A stretch of 64,000 nt of DNA. Source: Rhizophagus irregularis. Its lineage: Eukaryota > Glomeromycota > Glomeromycetes > Glomerales > Glomeraceae. This document shows, in pieces, positions 48,441 to 61,579 of the stretch. Each line of letters starts with the position of its first letter. The stretch's first letter is position 1. Location of the stretch: positions 3,968,001 through 4,032,000 of the forward strand of contig NC_089436.1 of assembly GCF_026210795.1 (NCBI RefSeq). The letters are read 5' to 3'. The translations under genes were made by a program, and so were the position numbers. The notes beneath the pieces were generated by a model. It saw only the letters and a list, made by a program, of their open reading frames with translations, did no database searches and had not been told where the DNA came from.

Positions 48441-49699
48441 ACTCTTACTCCAAACTTTAAAAATGCCAACTCTTGGAGATTTGAATGATTACAGGGGAAG
48501 TTTGGCTCCTAATTGACATTCTTATGTTTCTTTTTTTTTGTTTTTTAGGTTGTTAGATTCTAGAAGACTTGGATTAATCTAGACTTATAAGTAGTTAGGA
48601 GAAGTGGGTTTAACTACTAGAAAATTAAAGTTTCTTTTTGTTTAGTTTGCAATAGTTAGGAAAGAACTTTTCATAATATATTTGTATATTACTTTATTTT
48701 TATATTTAAATTAATTTTATAATATAACTAGCAATAAACTGTAGTTTAAGTGGTAAATTTTGTGACCAAATTAGTAATCATCATAAATTCAGTGTCCTAA
48801 TCATGTGAATTCTATATGTAACAAACCAATTTCTAATAATAATTAGAATAATCAGAATAAACAATTGTTCGAATTGTTCAATAATATTACGTTGTATTAT
48901 TTTAACTGATATTTTTTCTTAACTCATAATGATTAGCACAATAGTTTACCATAAATAGTTACAATAGTTTCTAATGAATTGTTTTGTATTGCGTTATTAT
49001 TAAAGAATTAAAAATGGATCCCTTAAAAGAAATAGATGAAAAATTCTAAAAATATTTTTGGTAAATTGATAATGTTACCTTTGAAACAGAAAGGTTTTAA
49101 TTTTTTTTAATCGAAAAAATATATTAATCAAAATATATTTATATGAAAATATATATTTTTTTATTCAAATTTTTTTAATTGAAAGTTAAATTTTATATTA
49201 TAGTGTAAATTTTAACCCCAAAAGTTAAGTTTTGTAGTGTAAATTTAGTAATTTAACTACTTTTTTTTTATTTTTTACAGAAAGTAATTTAACTACACGG
49301 TTCACTAGTCAAAATAACCTCCAAAAATTCGGCCAATTTAGGAAAAATTTGACCTAAATTAGTAATGATATGCAATTCAATCGCATACGTCGATTTTATA
49401 CTTTTTATTCTATTGTTTAACAAAGTTTAAATAAGCTTCGCATCTTCACGTTTTTTAGAAATAACTTTGACTTAAAAGTTTATCTTTATTCTTTAAAAGC
49501 AAAGTAGTTTTCTTTTATTAGGAACTACTTCATATTTCTATTGACTTCAAACAATATTACAACTTTATTCCTAATAAAATAACCGAAAGATACTGTCTTA
49601 TCCTTAACGTTAATAAAAATCTTCTGATCCAATAATCTTCACATATTGTTCCGAATAAAATAAATTTTTACATTTTTTTTTAAAAAATTTTTTTTTTTT

Positions 49700-50580
49700 G
49701 GAAACCTGGATGAACAGACAAAGCTGGACGACCAGGGTTTAAAAGAATAAAAGAACGAACTAGGTAGGTTCGTTTCTTTATTTTAGTTTTTACTTTCAGG
49801 GAGCGTAATTATTAACGTTTCCCTTCTTTTTCTTTAGGAAACCTGGACGGACGAACGACCAGGGTTTAAAAGAATAAAAGAACGACTAGGTAAGTTCGTT
49901 TCTTTATTTTTTTTTGATTTTTTTACTTTCAGGGAACGTAATTAACGTTTCCCTTCTTTACTTAGGAAATCTGGATGAACAAACGACTAAAGATGTCGTA
50001 ATATTTAAGAATGATCGATATTGACATATGTGATTTGATTGAACAAGAAGATTCTTTTCGATTTAAAAAACCAAATTTTATTTATTTTATTTTTTGTTTC
50101 AGTTTTTTAAACTGAAATTTTATATTCTTTTTTGGTTCTTTTAAACCGAAATTTTTTTTATTTTCTTTTTTTCAGTTTTTTTAAACCGACACCATTTTTT
50201 AATTTTCTTTTTTTTATTCTTTTTCAGTTTTTTAACCGAAATTTCTTTTTATTTCTTTTTTTTATATAAATACACTTTCTTTGTAGGACCCCAAACCCGG
50301 ACGAATGAGACAACCAGCAGGTAAATGGGATGGGTGGTATATGTTAATTAAGGAATGTTTTTAACGTTCTTTCTTCTTTTGTAGACACCGGACTCTTGGA
50401 ATGGACTTAGCTTGACGGCTAAATTGGGAGTGGTGTTTTTTTAAATTTATTTTTAAGAAACGTTTACTAATGTTTCTTTTTCTTTTATAATAGAGACGCC
50501 AGCTTTTTGGGGTTGAAATGGACGAATTAGACTTTGTGCTGATGAGGTAAAGAGAATTAGAGGAGGACGGGAAGCGTTTA
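49700..50580. repeat. Tandem modules that look like repeated exon/intron units
   Basis: Units start at 49700, 49837 and 49964 (GGAAACCTGGA.GAAC...CGACCAGGGTTTAAAAG), 137 and 127 bases apart, each followed by GGTAGGTTCG/GGTAAGTTCG, a T-rich stretch, TTTCAGGGA.CGTAATTA, ACGTTTCCCTTCTTT and TAG. More diverged modules follow near 50285, 50385 and 50495, again as short GC-richer segments bounded by GTAAATGG/GTAAAG and TTTGTAG/ATAATAG. The order donor, T-tract, AG repeats like introns, but the exon-like parts have no long common frame. It could be a spliced non-coding transcript or an old element. Confidence 0.55.
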
Positions 50581-50875
50581 TTTTTAATTTTCTAAATTTT
50601 TCTATTTTTAGAACATTTTATGGCATTAAGATTGCGACATTAAGGATATTACGGCAGAATTTGATTTGTATATGCGAAATTTATATTTTTTCAAAGCCGT
50701 TTAATGTTTATTATTTATTTATTAATGACTGTTCATAAAAAAATTTCATTTTACTCATGATTTAGAACAACAAACTTACATACAATTGGATTTAGAATAG
50801 AATACTTTTTTTCTTAATTAGAGTTGAGTTTTTATGATTTATTTGCGACATTGAAAATAAAAATTAATTTGATCT

Positions 50876-51075
50876 TTAAATACAATTTTACGACATGTTA
50901 AATATAACTTTATATAAATCAAATGCAATATTACGATATGTTAAATATAACTTGTATATAAATTAAATGCAACTTCACGATATGTTAACTATAAAGTAAA
51001 CGCAAATTTACGATACATTAAATATGACTTTTATATGCATTAAATATAACTTTTATATATATTAAATACAACTTT
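50876..51075. repeat. Tandem repeat, unit about 45-50 bp (TTACGATATGTTAAATATAA)
   Basis: Four to five imperfect units with AAATGCAA..TTACGATATGTTAAATATAACTT.TATATAAATT, breaking down to shorter TTAAATATAACTTTTATATA units at the right. Non-coding. Confidence 0.7.
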
Positions 51076-51183
51076 AATATATTTCTAATATATATGTGAC
51101 TAATCTCGTACGACCCAGTTAAATCAGGTGACGATCTCCTTAATATGCATCAACTTTATACATACGATTGACTTGAACGATGT

Positions 51184-51255
51184 GAGACCATATCGTGACC
51201 AAACCTTGGTTATAAGGTTTATGATAAAATTTCGACTTGGTCACGATATGGTTTC
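51184..51255. repeat. Near-perfect hairpin with 19-bp arms next to a Sel1 fragment
   Basis: GAGACCATATCGTGACCAA at 51184-51202 pairs with TTGGTCACGATATGGTTTC at 51237-51255 (one mismatch). The loop is about 34 bases. It lies directly upstream of the Sel1 fragment and may be a MITE remnant at a rearrangement junction. Confidence 0.8.
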
Positions 51256-51269
51256 GATTTTAAAAATTT

Positions 51270-51652
51270 CTGCAATGAAAATGGTGAAGGGATAGAAAAG
51301 GATTTAGACAAAGCTATTTACTGGTACAATAAAGCAGCAGAAAATGGAGATGAAGTTGCATATTATAATTTGGGTAAATTATATAATGAAGAAGCTAAAA
51401 AAAGATGAAGTTAAGGCTTTTGAATGTTATAAAAAATCAGCTGATCAAGGATTTTTAGATGCTCAAGTTGAACTTGGATATTGTTATGATAAAGGAATTG
51501 GAACTGAAGTTAATAAAACAAAAGCATTTGAATCATATAAAATGGCAGCTGAAAAGGGACATATTACCGCACAAAATAATCTTGATTTGTTGCATTTTAA
51601 TATTAAAGAACTAGTCTTTGATGGCACAATAATTGATAAGACTGAAAATTAA
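51270..51652 (+). pseudogene. Isolated Sel1-repeat fragment
   Basis: Three Sel1 repeats can be read: [20 protein letters not shown], then [20 protein letters not shown] and [20 protein letters not shown], with a frame slip between the first two near 51395, ending [13 protein letters not shown]. The repeat sequence is closest to that of the two kinase-Sel1 genes on either side, so it is probably a third, mostly lost copy or a misplaced 3' end of the 42.5-kb gene. Confidence 0.75.
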
Positions 51653-54359
51653 ATTTAGCATTATTATTGTCCGGAACGTGGCTGAGGACTATTTATTGTA
51701 CGGAACTAGATAAATTTGTAGTACCGGTTTAACCCATGTATTTTTCCTATAATTTAACCCCTGCTTATTTCCTTTTATGTTTTGAATCACATTTTTTGTA
51801 AGCTTTATTTTTAGCAACACATTTTGTAACACTTCACATTTTTGTACAATGTAAGACGTTTCCGACTTTTTCCTAGTATAGCAACATATGATAAATAAAC
51901 GTATTTTTAAATGTCTTCATATTTAATAAATGGTTTAAACAATGAATAATTTTGGTAAAATGAAAACGACTAACTAATAATAACAAATAAATGTGACACA
52001 TCCAATCAGATCATCACAGATCATTGTGTTACACCTTTCCACAAACGAAGAAAAAAAGAGAAGAATGAAAGGGCAGTATTTTTTTTAAGGTATTATAATA
52101 ATAAAAAAATTGTTTTATTACTTTTATAATAAGATTATTTAATAAATTATTCTTATTACAATTTTATTAATTTAATAAACAAATATAATATATAAATTTT
52201 AAAAATGGTAATTTTTAGTAAAAAACGCTTAAGTGTTCTATGAATATTTGAACCAGCTTGATAAAAATTAATATCTAAATAATTCCACGACTGCAGAATA
52301 AAATTACTTAATATTAAGCTTGTTTTATATAATGAAACCAACCATGTACGTAATACTACATAAAAATATTTATTTTGAGAATATTCAAGCTATCTTAATA
52401 AATTGATATTTGAGTGTTCCGTACATGCTGAACAACTTCATTCATTTACTAGCTAAAGTAATGAAATTACGCTATAAAATCGAAAAATAGTAAATGTAGA
52501 ACAGTTAATTTAAATCTGTTTTTCGTGGTTTTGTTAAAATTTAAGAAAAGCTAATAATACATAGGTGTTTTTATATTTGTTCAATAATTCCACTTGGTTT
52601 CTTAAGACTTTGTTGTTTCGAGAGTTAATATTATAAAATCTATAAAAAACACGTAATTATGAGAAAAAGGCATTTACATGTATAATAATATTTTTTAATT
52701 ACTTTAGCATTATTTTTGTTTTAGCAGATTTTTAAATATCGTTAAAATAGAAAAATATAAAGCCGATCACGTGTCGCCATACAAGTCAAGATCCAATCTG
52801 ATATACATTTCGGACGTGCTTATAAATAGACTATATTGCAAAAGAAAAAAAAAATAACAAATGTTACAAATTTTACAAAAATAAAATTCAAGTATTTCAA
52901 ATTTGAATCTAAAAGGAGTCTACAAAAAAATCCAGTATTCAATGCTAAATTGAAGCTAGTCACGGCCAGTTGAATCCTTCAAGAAGAAAGTGAATACCAG
53001 AGTCCAACTGAAAATCTAAAGGAAGGTTATTATAAAGTAAACCGAAACTAAAGTGGAAAATGAAAATTAAAATTCAACATACCTTACTTTATGAAGAATC
53101 CAGTTGGAACCTAAAGAAAATCAAGAAAATACTTTACTAAATATGGCTATTTTTTTTTGAAATACTTTTATAATATTCTTATTATACTTTCATAATACTG
53201 ACATTATTTTGTAAGTATAAATACATAATTATGATCATACGTGGAGGGCGAAACCTTGATTAAAAAAAATTTTCGCATATTTATCAATCAAAATGCAAAG
53301 TCATAAACTACCTGTGATCTAATGATTAGATTTGATAATTTTATAATTTCAAATCTAGTGGTGATAAAACCATCTTTCTACAATTAATATGAAAATTATA
53401 TCCAGTGATTGGATTTTGACGATTTTATACTATTTATTAATTTTTTTTTTCCAATATTTGATAATATTGTTTCTAATCTGAAGAATAAATATTTGTAATC
53501 ATAATCACGCTATGAAATAAAAAAAAGTTTTTTTTGTTTGATTTATGCATCGATTCGAAAGGTTACACCATTTCAGCATAGCAGAAAATATAAGAGAAAT
53601 ATCAAACCGCGAAACCGACATACAAAATTGTTATCTATAACAATATTAAATAGGGTATATTTAAAAACAACAAGTGTCCAAAGCTGAGCTGCAGTATGAT
53701 GTTAAATTAGTAAAAACCAGAATGGTAAATTACCATCTTACTGCGTATTTTTCTTGAGTATTTAAAAGTAGTTCGTACAGGTAGTTCATATTTTTAATTT
53801 AATTTCCTGAAAAAAAAAATCTAATTCTCACGAATAAAAATTTAATCAAATTATTTCTTTTAAACAATAACAAAAATAAATCTTGGTCATCATACAACGC
53901 TATAAGAAAAAATCATATAGTTTATTTTCTAAACATAATAGGAGGATTTTTTTTTCTTTTTTTGGTGAAAAATTAAATTTGATCAGGCGAAAAAATATAA
54001 GATGATCATTTATCAGCTTTGCTTGGCATATCTATTTTTGGTTTAGTTATAAATTGGAATGATAAAAATAATCTATTAATAAAAAATATTTTAACCTTAA
54101 AAAAAAAAATTCATTAATCATTTTCAGTGATCTGATAATTATAACCTTGATTACTCATGCTAAAAGTAACCTTTTTTTAATCAACTTTTTTTATATGAAT
54201 ACTTCCTGTTCAGCGGTGGCAAGAGGGGTCGTTAGGCCAAGTATCGAGACGTACAGTATTGTCTTTAATTTAAACTTTTCCTTTTTCATATTCAAATCTG
54301 GTGTAATAGTTACATTCTTAATAAAATACGATGAATAAAATTTTAATAAGGGATTACTA
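51653..54359. other. Intergenic, no gene seen
   Basis: AT-rich sequence. A GC-richer patch at about 54205-54265 (CAGCGGTGGCAAGAGGGGTC...) stands out but matches no RNA gene or element that I recognise. Confidence 0.45.
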
Positions 54360-55070
54360 TTTAACACATTTGTTAATCGTTAAAATTGAAATTTATAAAA
54401 TTATAATAAATAAACCGATATTAATAAATATACAAGTAAAGGTGATAATACAATTTATTACACTATAATTAAATTTGACTTCTTCTTAATTTATTCATAT
54501 AAAAGGAATTCTAAGTGATAATATTTTCTTAAATATAACGATATAAAATAGTTAATATTATTTTATTTCAATTATTGAATTTTTGGATATTGAAATTTTA
54601 AACGAACAATATTATGGTTTTATAATTGAATTTATGATAATGTTCCTTATGCAAAAATCTTTTGCGCTTATGGTATTTTTATTATTCTCTTTACGGTGAA
54701 ACCTGAGATAAGTATAGTGAATTAGTGTTTTTACAAATATATAATGTCGTTAAATATTGCTCAAGTCACATAAATAAAAAAAAAACAAAATAATGCACTT
54801 AAAAAAATTTGCATACGTTTTACTAGGTATTTATTTCTTCATATAAAATTTAAAAAATTGATATAGGCGTTACGGTTACTTGTATTTTTTTTATATGCTT
54901 GTTTTAACTTGACACCGTTGATGGATGAAATTATCCTTCATGCAAAGATGAAACTAGATCATTTTCTCATATTTGGATGTATAGAAATATTATTTTTAGT
55001 CAAAAGATAGAACTTGTTCGATTTGATTCGGTCCTTTCTGCACGTGATTTATCGCATGAATCTACGAACT
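54360..55070. repeat. Long non-coding direct repeat, copy A
   Basis: Aligns with 61580-62300 over about 700 bases in the same orientation. Shared landmarks are GTTAAAATTGAAATTTAT, TTGGATATTGAAATTTTAAA CGAA, CCTTATGCAAAA, GGATGAAAT.ATCCTTCATG and CCTTTCTGCACGTGATTTAT. The two copies bracket the duplicated kinase-Sel1 gene and the membrane-protein relic. Divergence is moderate. 55071-56526 has no supported gene. Confidence 0.75.
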
Positions 55071-56526
55071 CATCGAGGTCTAGGTTATTATTAGTCTATT
55101 TTAAGTACAACTCGTATTATACAGTGTGAAACTTGGTAGCCAACTGTATCACGTGGTTAATTTCGAATGAAAAAAAAGAAAAGTGTAATTTTAAAATTTA
55201 ATATCTATATTCCCGTAAATAAATTTTTAATTTTCTAAAAAAACAAACAAATCTCGTCCCAATGCTTTAAAATTATTTTGATTATTTTGATCTAATATGA
55301 CTAAATACTATTTATAATCATTTAAATTTACATAATACTATTAAAGTATAAATTATGTGATGTTTTTTAGTATTAAAATACAAATAAAATAAATTGTTAA
55401 TTAATACTTGTTCTAGCTCTATGTAGCGAAGTCATACAATTTCGAGTACTTAATATTAATATTTTTTTTGTGTTAACATTTAAGTAAATTTTATATATAA
55501 TATCATGATGATTTAAAGTTTCATACGTTAATCATAAAAAGAGAAACAAAAACATTATTATTATTTAAAAGAGAAGAGAAGAAGCGAAAGTGAAAAAGAA
55601 GTACTACATAAATAAAAGATTTAGTTCATCAGATAAAGCTATCTTCAAAGATAAAATAATTAGTAGTTATCGACTATAAAATTTACGGTAATGATGCAAA
55701 AGTTCGTTATACTAAAAAAAATAAAATTTCTTCCATTGTCACATTTTCGAATTTCATAAGTTTCATTGACAATTGAACATAAAATTAAATTGTACTAAAA
55801 CGGAAAGTCGTTTCAAAAAAAATCTTTTGATATAATCATGTTGCATGATATTTTTTTGAACATTTTTTTATATTTCTCCTTTTACATAAAAATTTCCGTT
55901 TATACTGGATACCTAAATAGAGTTTCGTTAATTACAGAAAATTTTATTCATTTTGACAATTTTATAGTGATTTAAATTGACTTTTGCTTTGCGTTAAATA
56001 AATATTCAAATTAAATAAATTAAATCATGTGATTTTATATACTTATTGATTAAGATTTTTTAGAATCATTGCAAATTTCATAATGATGCTTTTTTCTTCT
56101 GACGTATTTAATTGAAATTTTGACAGAAACAATAAAAAAAAACGCTTCTACTTGTATAATAATCTTTAAAACTATATTGTCTGAGAACTTTTTATTTAAT
56201 CCTTGCAAGCAAAAATTTTACAAAATCACTTATAAATAATATTTAGTATACATGATATACCATGTTAAATCTTTGGAAAATATTTATCATTGTGTGGCGC
56301 ATGTGTGGCGCAGTCGCTACGTTACACCGGATGTACGTTTTAACTCTGCATAGTAAAGGTCAAATTTACTTCTGATGTTCATACCATAAAAGTTTAAATC
56401 GAGTATGTATTATAACGTAATGGAATATTTTAAAAATAGCACAAGAAAGTTACACATGCATTTTGTTCATGCACTTATTAGGACCTCGGTTTACAAAAAA
56501 ACTCCGAAAAAATTATTTTTCAAAGA

Positions 56527-59500
56527 ATGTCAAAAGAAATGAAAGAAACCGACCTTAAAGAATCAAATTATTATATCGATTGGTTAGAAAAATCGATTGC
56601 AAATGAATATCTTAATTATTATGAATATTCTGAATTTAAAAACCTAAAACCTTTAGGAAGTGGTTCATATGGAAGTGTCGTTCGTGTTAATTGGAAAAAT
56701 GCTTTATTCGCTCTAAAAACTTTTAATAATGATAAAATAACGCTTAAAGAAGTCGTTAATGAGGTATATTATATATATAAAAGTATGGTCTTAAATTTTA
56801 ATAAATTTAAACTTAAAAATAAAATTTATTAAATTTTTTACAGATAATATTACAAAAAAAGGTAGATTTTCACGAAAATATTTTACGTCTCTGTGGCATT
56901 ACAAAGATAGAAGCTGGTAAAGTATTTAACATGTATTATGTAATTGGACTTAAGTTATATATAATTACTTATTGCTTTTTATACTTTATTTAGAAAAAAA
57001 ATATTCGTTAGTTTTAGAATATGCCGATAATGGTACATTAAAAACTTACTTGAACGAGGAATTTAATGAACTCGTTTGGAATGATAAATATCAGTTATCA
57101 TTTCAATTAGCTAGCGCAGTAGCATTTTTACATGAAAATGACATTATTCATCGTGATCTGGTATAGTTGATTTTTTAAAAACTTTTTTTATTTCTTTTTA
57201 ATAAAATGTGTTGAATAAATTTTTTCATATATTTATAGCACGCAGATAATGTACTTGTACATCAGAAAAAGATCAAGCTGGCAGACTTCGGCTTGTCAAA
57301 AAAGATCGCTAAAGCATCAAGTAATAGATCACAAATATGTGGTATAATACCTTTTGTTGACCCAAGAAGCTTAAATGATCATGATTACAAGTTAAACGAA
57401 AAATCTGATGTATATAGTATTGGAGTATTAATGTGGCAAATTTCAAGTGGAATTCGACCATTTTCTGATTTAAATTATGACGCAGGTTTAATGTTGTCTA
57501 TAGTAAATGGTAAACGAGAAGAAATTATCGATAATACTCCTATCGAATATAGTAACTTATATTCAGGTAATGCACAATATTTGGATTCAAACGAGAGTGT
57601 ATTAATAATACTAATAATTTATTTTAATAACTAGAATGCTGGAAAGATGAACCAGATGAACGTCCGTATATGCAAGAAGTTGTTTTAGCTCTTAAATCAA
57701 TAATTTTTCCCGATCAATACTGTGTAAATAATCATTGTAATGATGATCCATTGCAAGAATCTTTAGATATAAGTGGTAATTCAAATATGAATGATAATCA
57801 AGATATAAATGACGATTCTTCAGATGTAAATGATGATTTAGATATAAATGATTTTTCAGATATTATACCAAATAATATTGGCAATTTACAAGATCAAGCA
57901 TCTATTAAATCAGTGCGAGTAATGAGATTTAAAAGTAATCAATCTAGCACATCAATTCAGACGGATTTGTCAAAAGATTCATCTGATTCAAAATTTGATA
58001 TTATTAATTATTCATTCATTGACAAATTAATTACATTTATTATTAAAAAACATGATAAAGGTTATACTTTTGATCAAATTCAACAATTACTTGATCAAAT
58101 AACATTGCAATTTGATCAAATTACAAATAATCTTATTATTAATTGGCTTACAAAAAATCAAGATAAATCAGCATATATATGGCTTTTTGGACTACTTTAT
58201 TATTATGGCATTGGAATAGAAGAAAATGACAATAAATCATTTGAATTATTTTTAAAAGCAGCAGAAAATAACTATTCAATAGCACAAGTCTATCTTGCTA
58301 AATGTTATGATGATGGATATGGAACTGAAGTAAATAAAAATCTAGCATTCAATTGGTATCAAAAAGCTGTAGAAAATAGAAGTATTGTTGGACAATTTTA
58401 TTTAGGATATTGCTATGAATTTAATATTGGAACTAAGAATAATAAAAATAAATTTATTGAATGGTATCAAAAAGCAGCTGATAATGGAAATACAACTGCA
58501 AAACTTTATTTAGCAAATTGTTACAGATTAGGAAAAGGGATAAAAAAAAATGAATCTAAAGCATTTGAATATTATAAAATATTAGCAGAAAAGAAATCAC
58601 AGATGCTCAATATCAACTTGGAAATTGTTATCATTATGGAATTGGAACAGAAATTGATAAAAATCAAGCTTTTAATTGGTATAAAAAGGCAGCAATTAAT
58701 GGAAATATTGTTGCAATATATATTCTTGAACAAAATTATAATAAAAAATTTAATACTAAAAAAAATAAAAGTATGAATATTAAAATTCATAAAGTAATAT
58801 ATTTTGAGGGATTAATATTTGTTGGAGAGAGCAATTATTTTGGTGTCGGAATGAAACAGAATTATAAAAAAGCATTTTATTATTTCCAAAAAGCAGCAAA
58901 AGGTGGAAATAATTTTGCACAATATTGTTTAGGTTATTGCTATGAAAATGGTAAAGGTGTGAAAAAAAATAATAGAAAAGCTTTTCAATTATATTAAAAA
59001 TCGGCTGAGCAAGGGCATTCTTATGCTCAATTAGAACTTGGATATTGCTATTCTTTTGGAATTGGAACTGAAATTAATAATTCAAAAGCATTTGATTTAT
59101 ATAAATTAGCAGCAGAAAAAGGTCATTTATATGCTCAATATTTACTTGGAATTTGTTATAATATTGGAATTGGAACTGAAATTGATAATTCAAAAGCATT
59201 TGAATTATATAAAATAGCAGCAGAAAAAAGTCATTTGGATGCACTATATCAACTTGGATATTGTTATGATAAAGGAATTGGAACTGAAATTAATAAAACA
59301 AAAGCATTTGAAATATATATAACAGCAGCAGATAAAAACCATTTAGATGCTCAATATCAACTTGGACGTTGTTATAATGAAGGAATTGGAACTGGAGTTA
59401 ATAAAACAAAAGCATTTGAAATATATATAACAGCAGCAGATAAAAACCATTTAGATGCTCAATATCAACTTGGAAATTGTTATTATGAAGGAATTGGAAC

Positions 59501-59732
59501 TGAAATTGACAAAACAAAAGCATTTAAATTATATGAAATAGCAGCAGAAAAAGGTTATTTGAAAGCACAATATCAACTTGGAAATTGTTATTATGAAGGA
59601 ATTGGAACTGAAATTGACAAAACAAAAGCATTTAAGTTATATGAAATAGTAGCAGAAAAAGGACATATTATTGCACAAAATAAACTTGAATTTTTATATG
59701 TAAGTTGTGAAGCTATAGAAAAGGATTTATAA
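56527..59732 (+). pseudogene. Duplicate of the kinase-Sel1 fusion gene, Sel1 part broken
   Basis: The exon structure equals that of the 42507 gene (exons 56527-56763, 56844-56916, 56994-57160, 57239-57566, 57635 onward; identical exon lengths for the first four). The kinase domain is open and keeps GSGSYGS, ALK, IIHRDLHADN, ADFGLS, VDPRSL and [10 protein letters not shown]. The Sel1 part loses frame by one missing base at about 58596 (AEKKS for AEKKI-DAQYQ) and meets a TAA at 58996, then continues with regular repeats ([20 protein letters not shown]) to a TAA after EAIEKDL. A shortened kinase-plus-few-repeats protein of about 650 aa could still be made. The last repeats at 59235-59660 are highly similar to one another, suggesting recent internal tandem duplication. 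Confidence 0.85.
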
Positions 59733-59744
59733 GTTATTGGATGG

Positions 59745-59892
59745 TATACAGTAATAGCCAGAGGTACTGTCATATTGATAATAAGACATGAGACCCACCA
59801 CCAAAGAGAAGGACCCACATACACTCAGAAGTCTGCGACATAGCTTGAGATTATTATTTTTTTATTAAGGTAACCAGACTTCTAAAAAAAAG
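59745..59892. repeat. Insertion of about 150 bp absent from the other duplicate
   Basis: Where the 3' flank of the 42.5-kb gene runs straight from TATAATAA to CCAAAGAGACAATTTTA, this copy has about 150 extra GC-richer bases (CATGAGACCCACCACCAAAG ...), with AGAAGTCTG and CAGACTTCT as an internal inverted pair. It may be a short mobile element (SINE or MITE). Confidence 0.5.
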
Positions 59893-60419
59893 GAGAATAA
59901 TCAAAGAGAAATTTTATTTAATAAATAGAAATCTTACCACTATTTTACTGCTTCACAATGTTGCTAAAAAGACATAAAAAAAGTTTGATAAACTTGTTTA
60001 CTTTTATTAACATTTATAAGCTACACTAGATAAATCAGAAATAATAAGTTATAAATGATAATTAGTTTTTGATAAAAATCTATATTTTCAAAAAAAGTGC
60101 CCAATGTAATAATTATTTCATTTTTTTTTTCGCCTTAATCAAAAAAAAGCATAATTACATAAAATATATAAATCTTGTCATTATTTATTGTATATTCCTA
60201 AAATATACGTGCCTAATCAAATTCGTTATAATAATTATACATTTTTAAAAAATCTTTAAAGTAGAATGTAAAAAAGAGATCTTTTTTTTTGTGATCATCC
60301 ATCATGCAGGTCTATTCGTTACACATTCTACAAGAAATGTTATTTATTTCCCAAAAATGTATTAATCGTGAAAGAATCAAGCTATAATATATACTTTTTA
60401 CTTAAGCGTACGTAATATA

Positions 60420-61160
60420 TGAGCCACCATAGCTTTGGGATATTTGTATGTATACTGTATAGGACCATAATTTCATGGAGATGTAAATGTTAGTCCAAAT
60501 TTTTTCTCATAAAGAATTTTTTCTAGTCAAATTTATTTGGGAAATTTTTTATTAACGGTTAGTTATTGGCAAGGATTGAATTAATTAATTTATTATTTAT
60601 GTGAAATCGGATGATTCCAACCTTTATAGGCTAAACTGCGAAAACTAAATGGTTTAACAGGCTAATTATAAGAAAAAAAAATAGATAAATATTTACAATT
60701 AGTAATTTTGCTGAACTGATATAACATATTTTTTATGATTTCATCTGTAATCAAATTTTAATTTTTGCTTTTGGAGTTCAGTATTAATCTGCACTTTCAG
60801 AATTGATTTTGCTTTCTTGTAATTTAAGACATTAAACTCAAATTATCTCACTCTCTCTATAGCAGTATAAAGTAAAAAATTCCACGTTGATCAAAATATA
60901 ACAGAGTCTTATGTAGAACTGACAATCTTAATGCCAGCATTAATGAATTCCCATGTAGATAGCCGCCTCAACTATCGGGTTGACATTGTAATAAAATCCT
61001 TCTACTTTCAAATACCACATTATACAGTGAAATTTTCATAATAACAGTATTATTTTTGCTATTTCGTATTATATAATCTTTACCATCTTTTATTATCTGG
61101 TGCATAAATTTGGTCATTCATTCTAAATAGTTCTCGTACTCCATCGGAATATAATCTTTT
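60420..61160 (+). pseudogene. Relic of the putative-sensor-like membrane protein
   Basis: Pieces align with the genes at 12036 and 39936: LALGYLYVY near 60430-60455 followed by TTTCATGGAG where the intron begins (the GT donor is changed), then LLARIELINLLFM after an AG near 60560, YFVLYN near 61060 and FILNSSRTPSE-like remains near 61110. Stops and losses are many. 59893-60419 between it and the kinase duplicate has no other feature. Confidence 0.65.
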
Positions 61161-61579
61161 TATAAAAGATGAAAACTAATAAAACGAATGAGACTTTTTA
61201 AAATAAAGTGTTAATATAAAAAAGATAGTTTTTATTACATATTTTATCTTTATGTAGATTATAGTAATTAAATTTTAAAGACATATATTTATGGTAATAT
61301 AGTTTAAAAAAACATTTGCTTGGTTGTACATACATCAATAACTTGTTATTAAAAGTTACCATTTTCTGTTTACTGTATGTCCAAGTTTGGTTGTTTCATA
61401 AAATATGATGTCAGTTATTAATACAATTACAAAAGAAAAGCAAATTTGTTAATATCAACAACGCAAAAAAAAATAAAAACAAAAAAGGTGATTGGTCATA
61501 GCGATCGTTATCTAAATATATGTTTTTATTTCTTTGTCTAAATACCCTAATTAAAAAAAATTTGTTTAATAAATTTTAA
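61161..61579. other. Intergenic, no gene seen
   Basis: AT-rich sequence with no supported feature. Confidence 0.5.

Noticed and set aside
49700-49990. Possible three-exon protein gene
   Set aside because: The exon-like cores share no open frame over more than a few dozen codons; kept only as a repeat structure.
54205-54265. GC-rich patch considered as tRNA or SINE head
   Set aside because: No cloverleaf, no convincing A and B box pair, and no poly(A) or second copy in the window.
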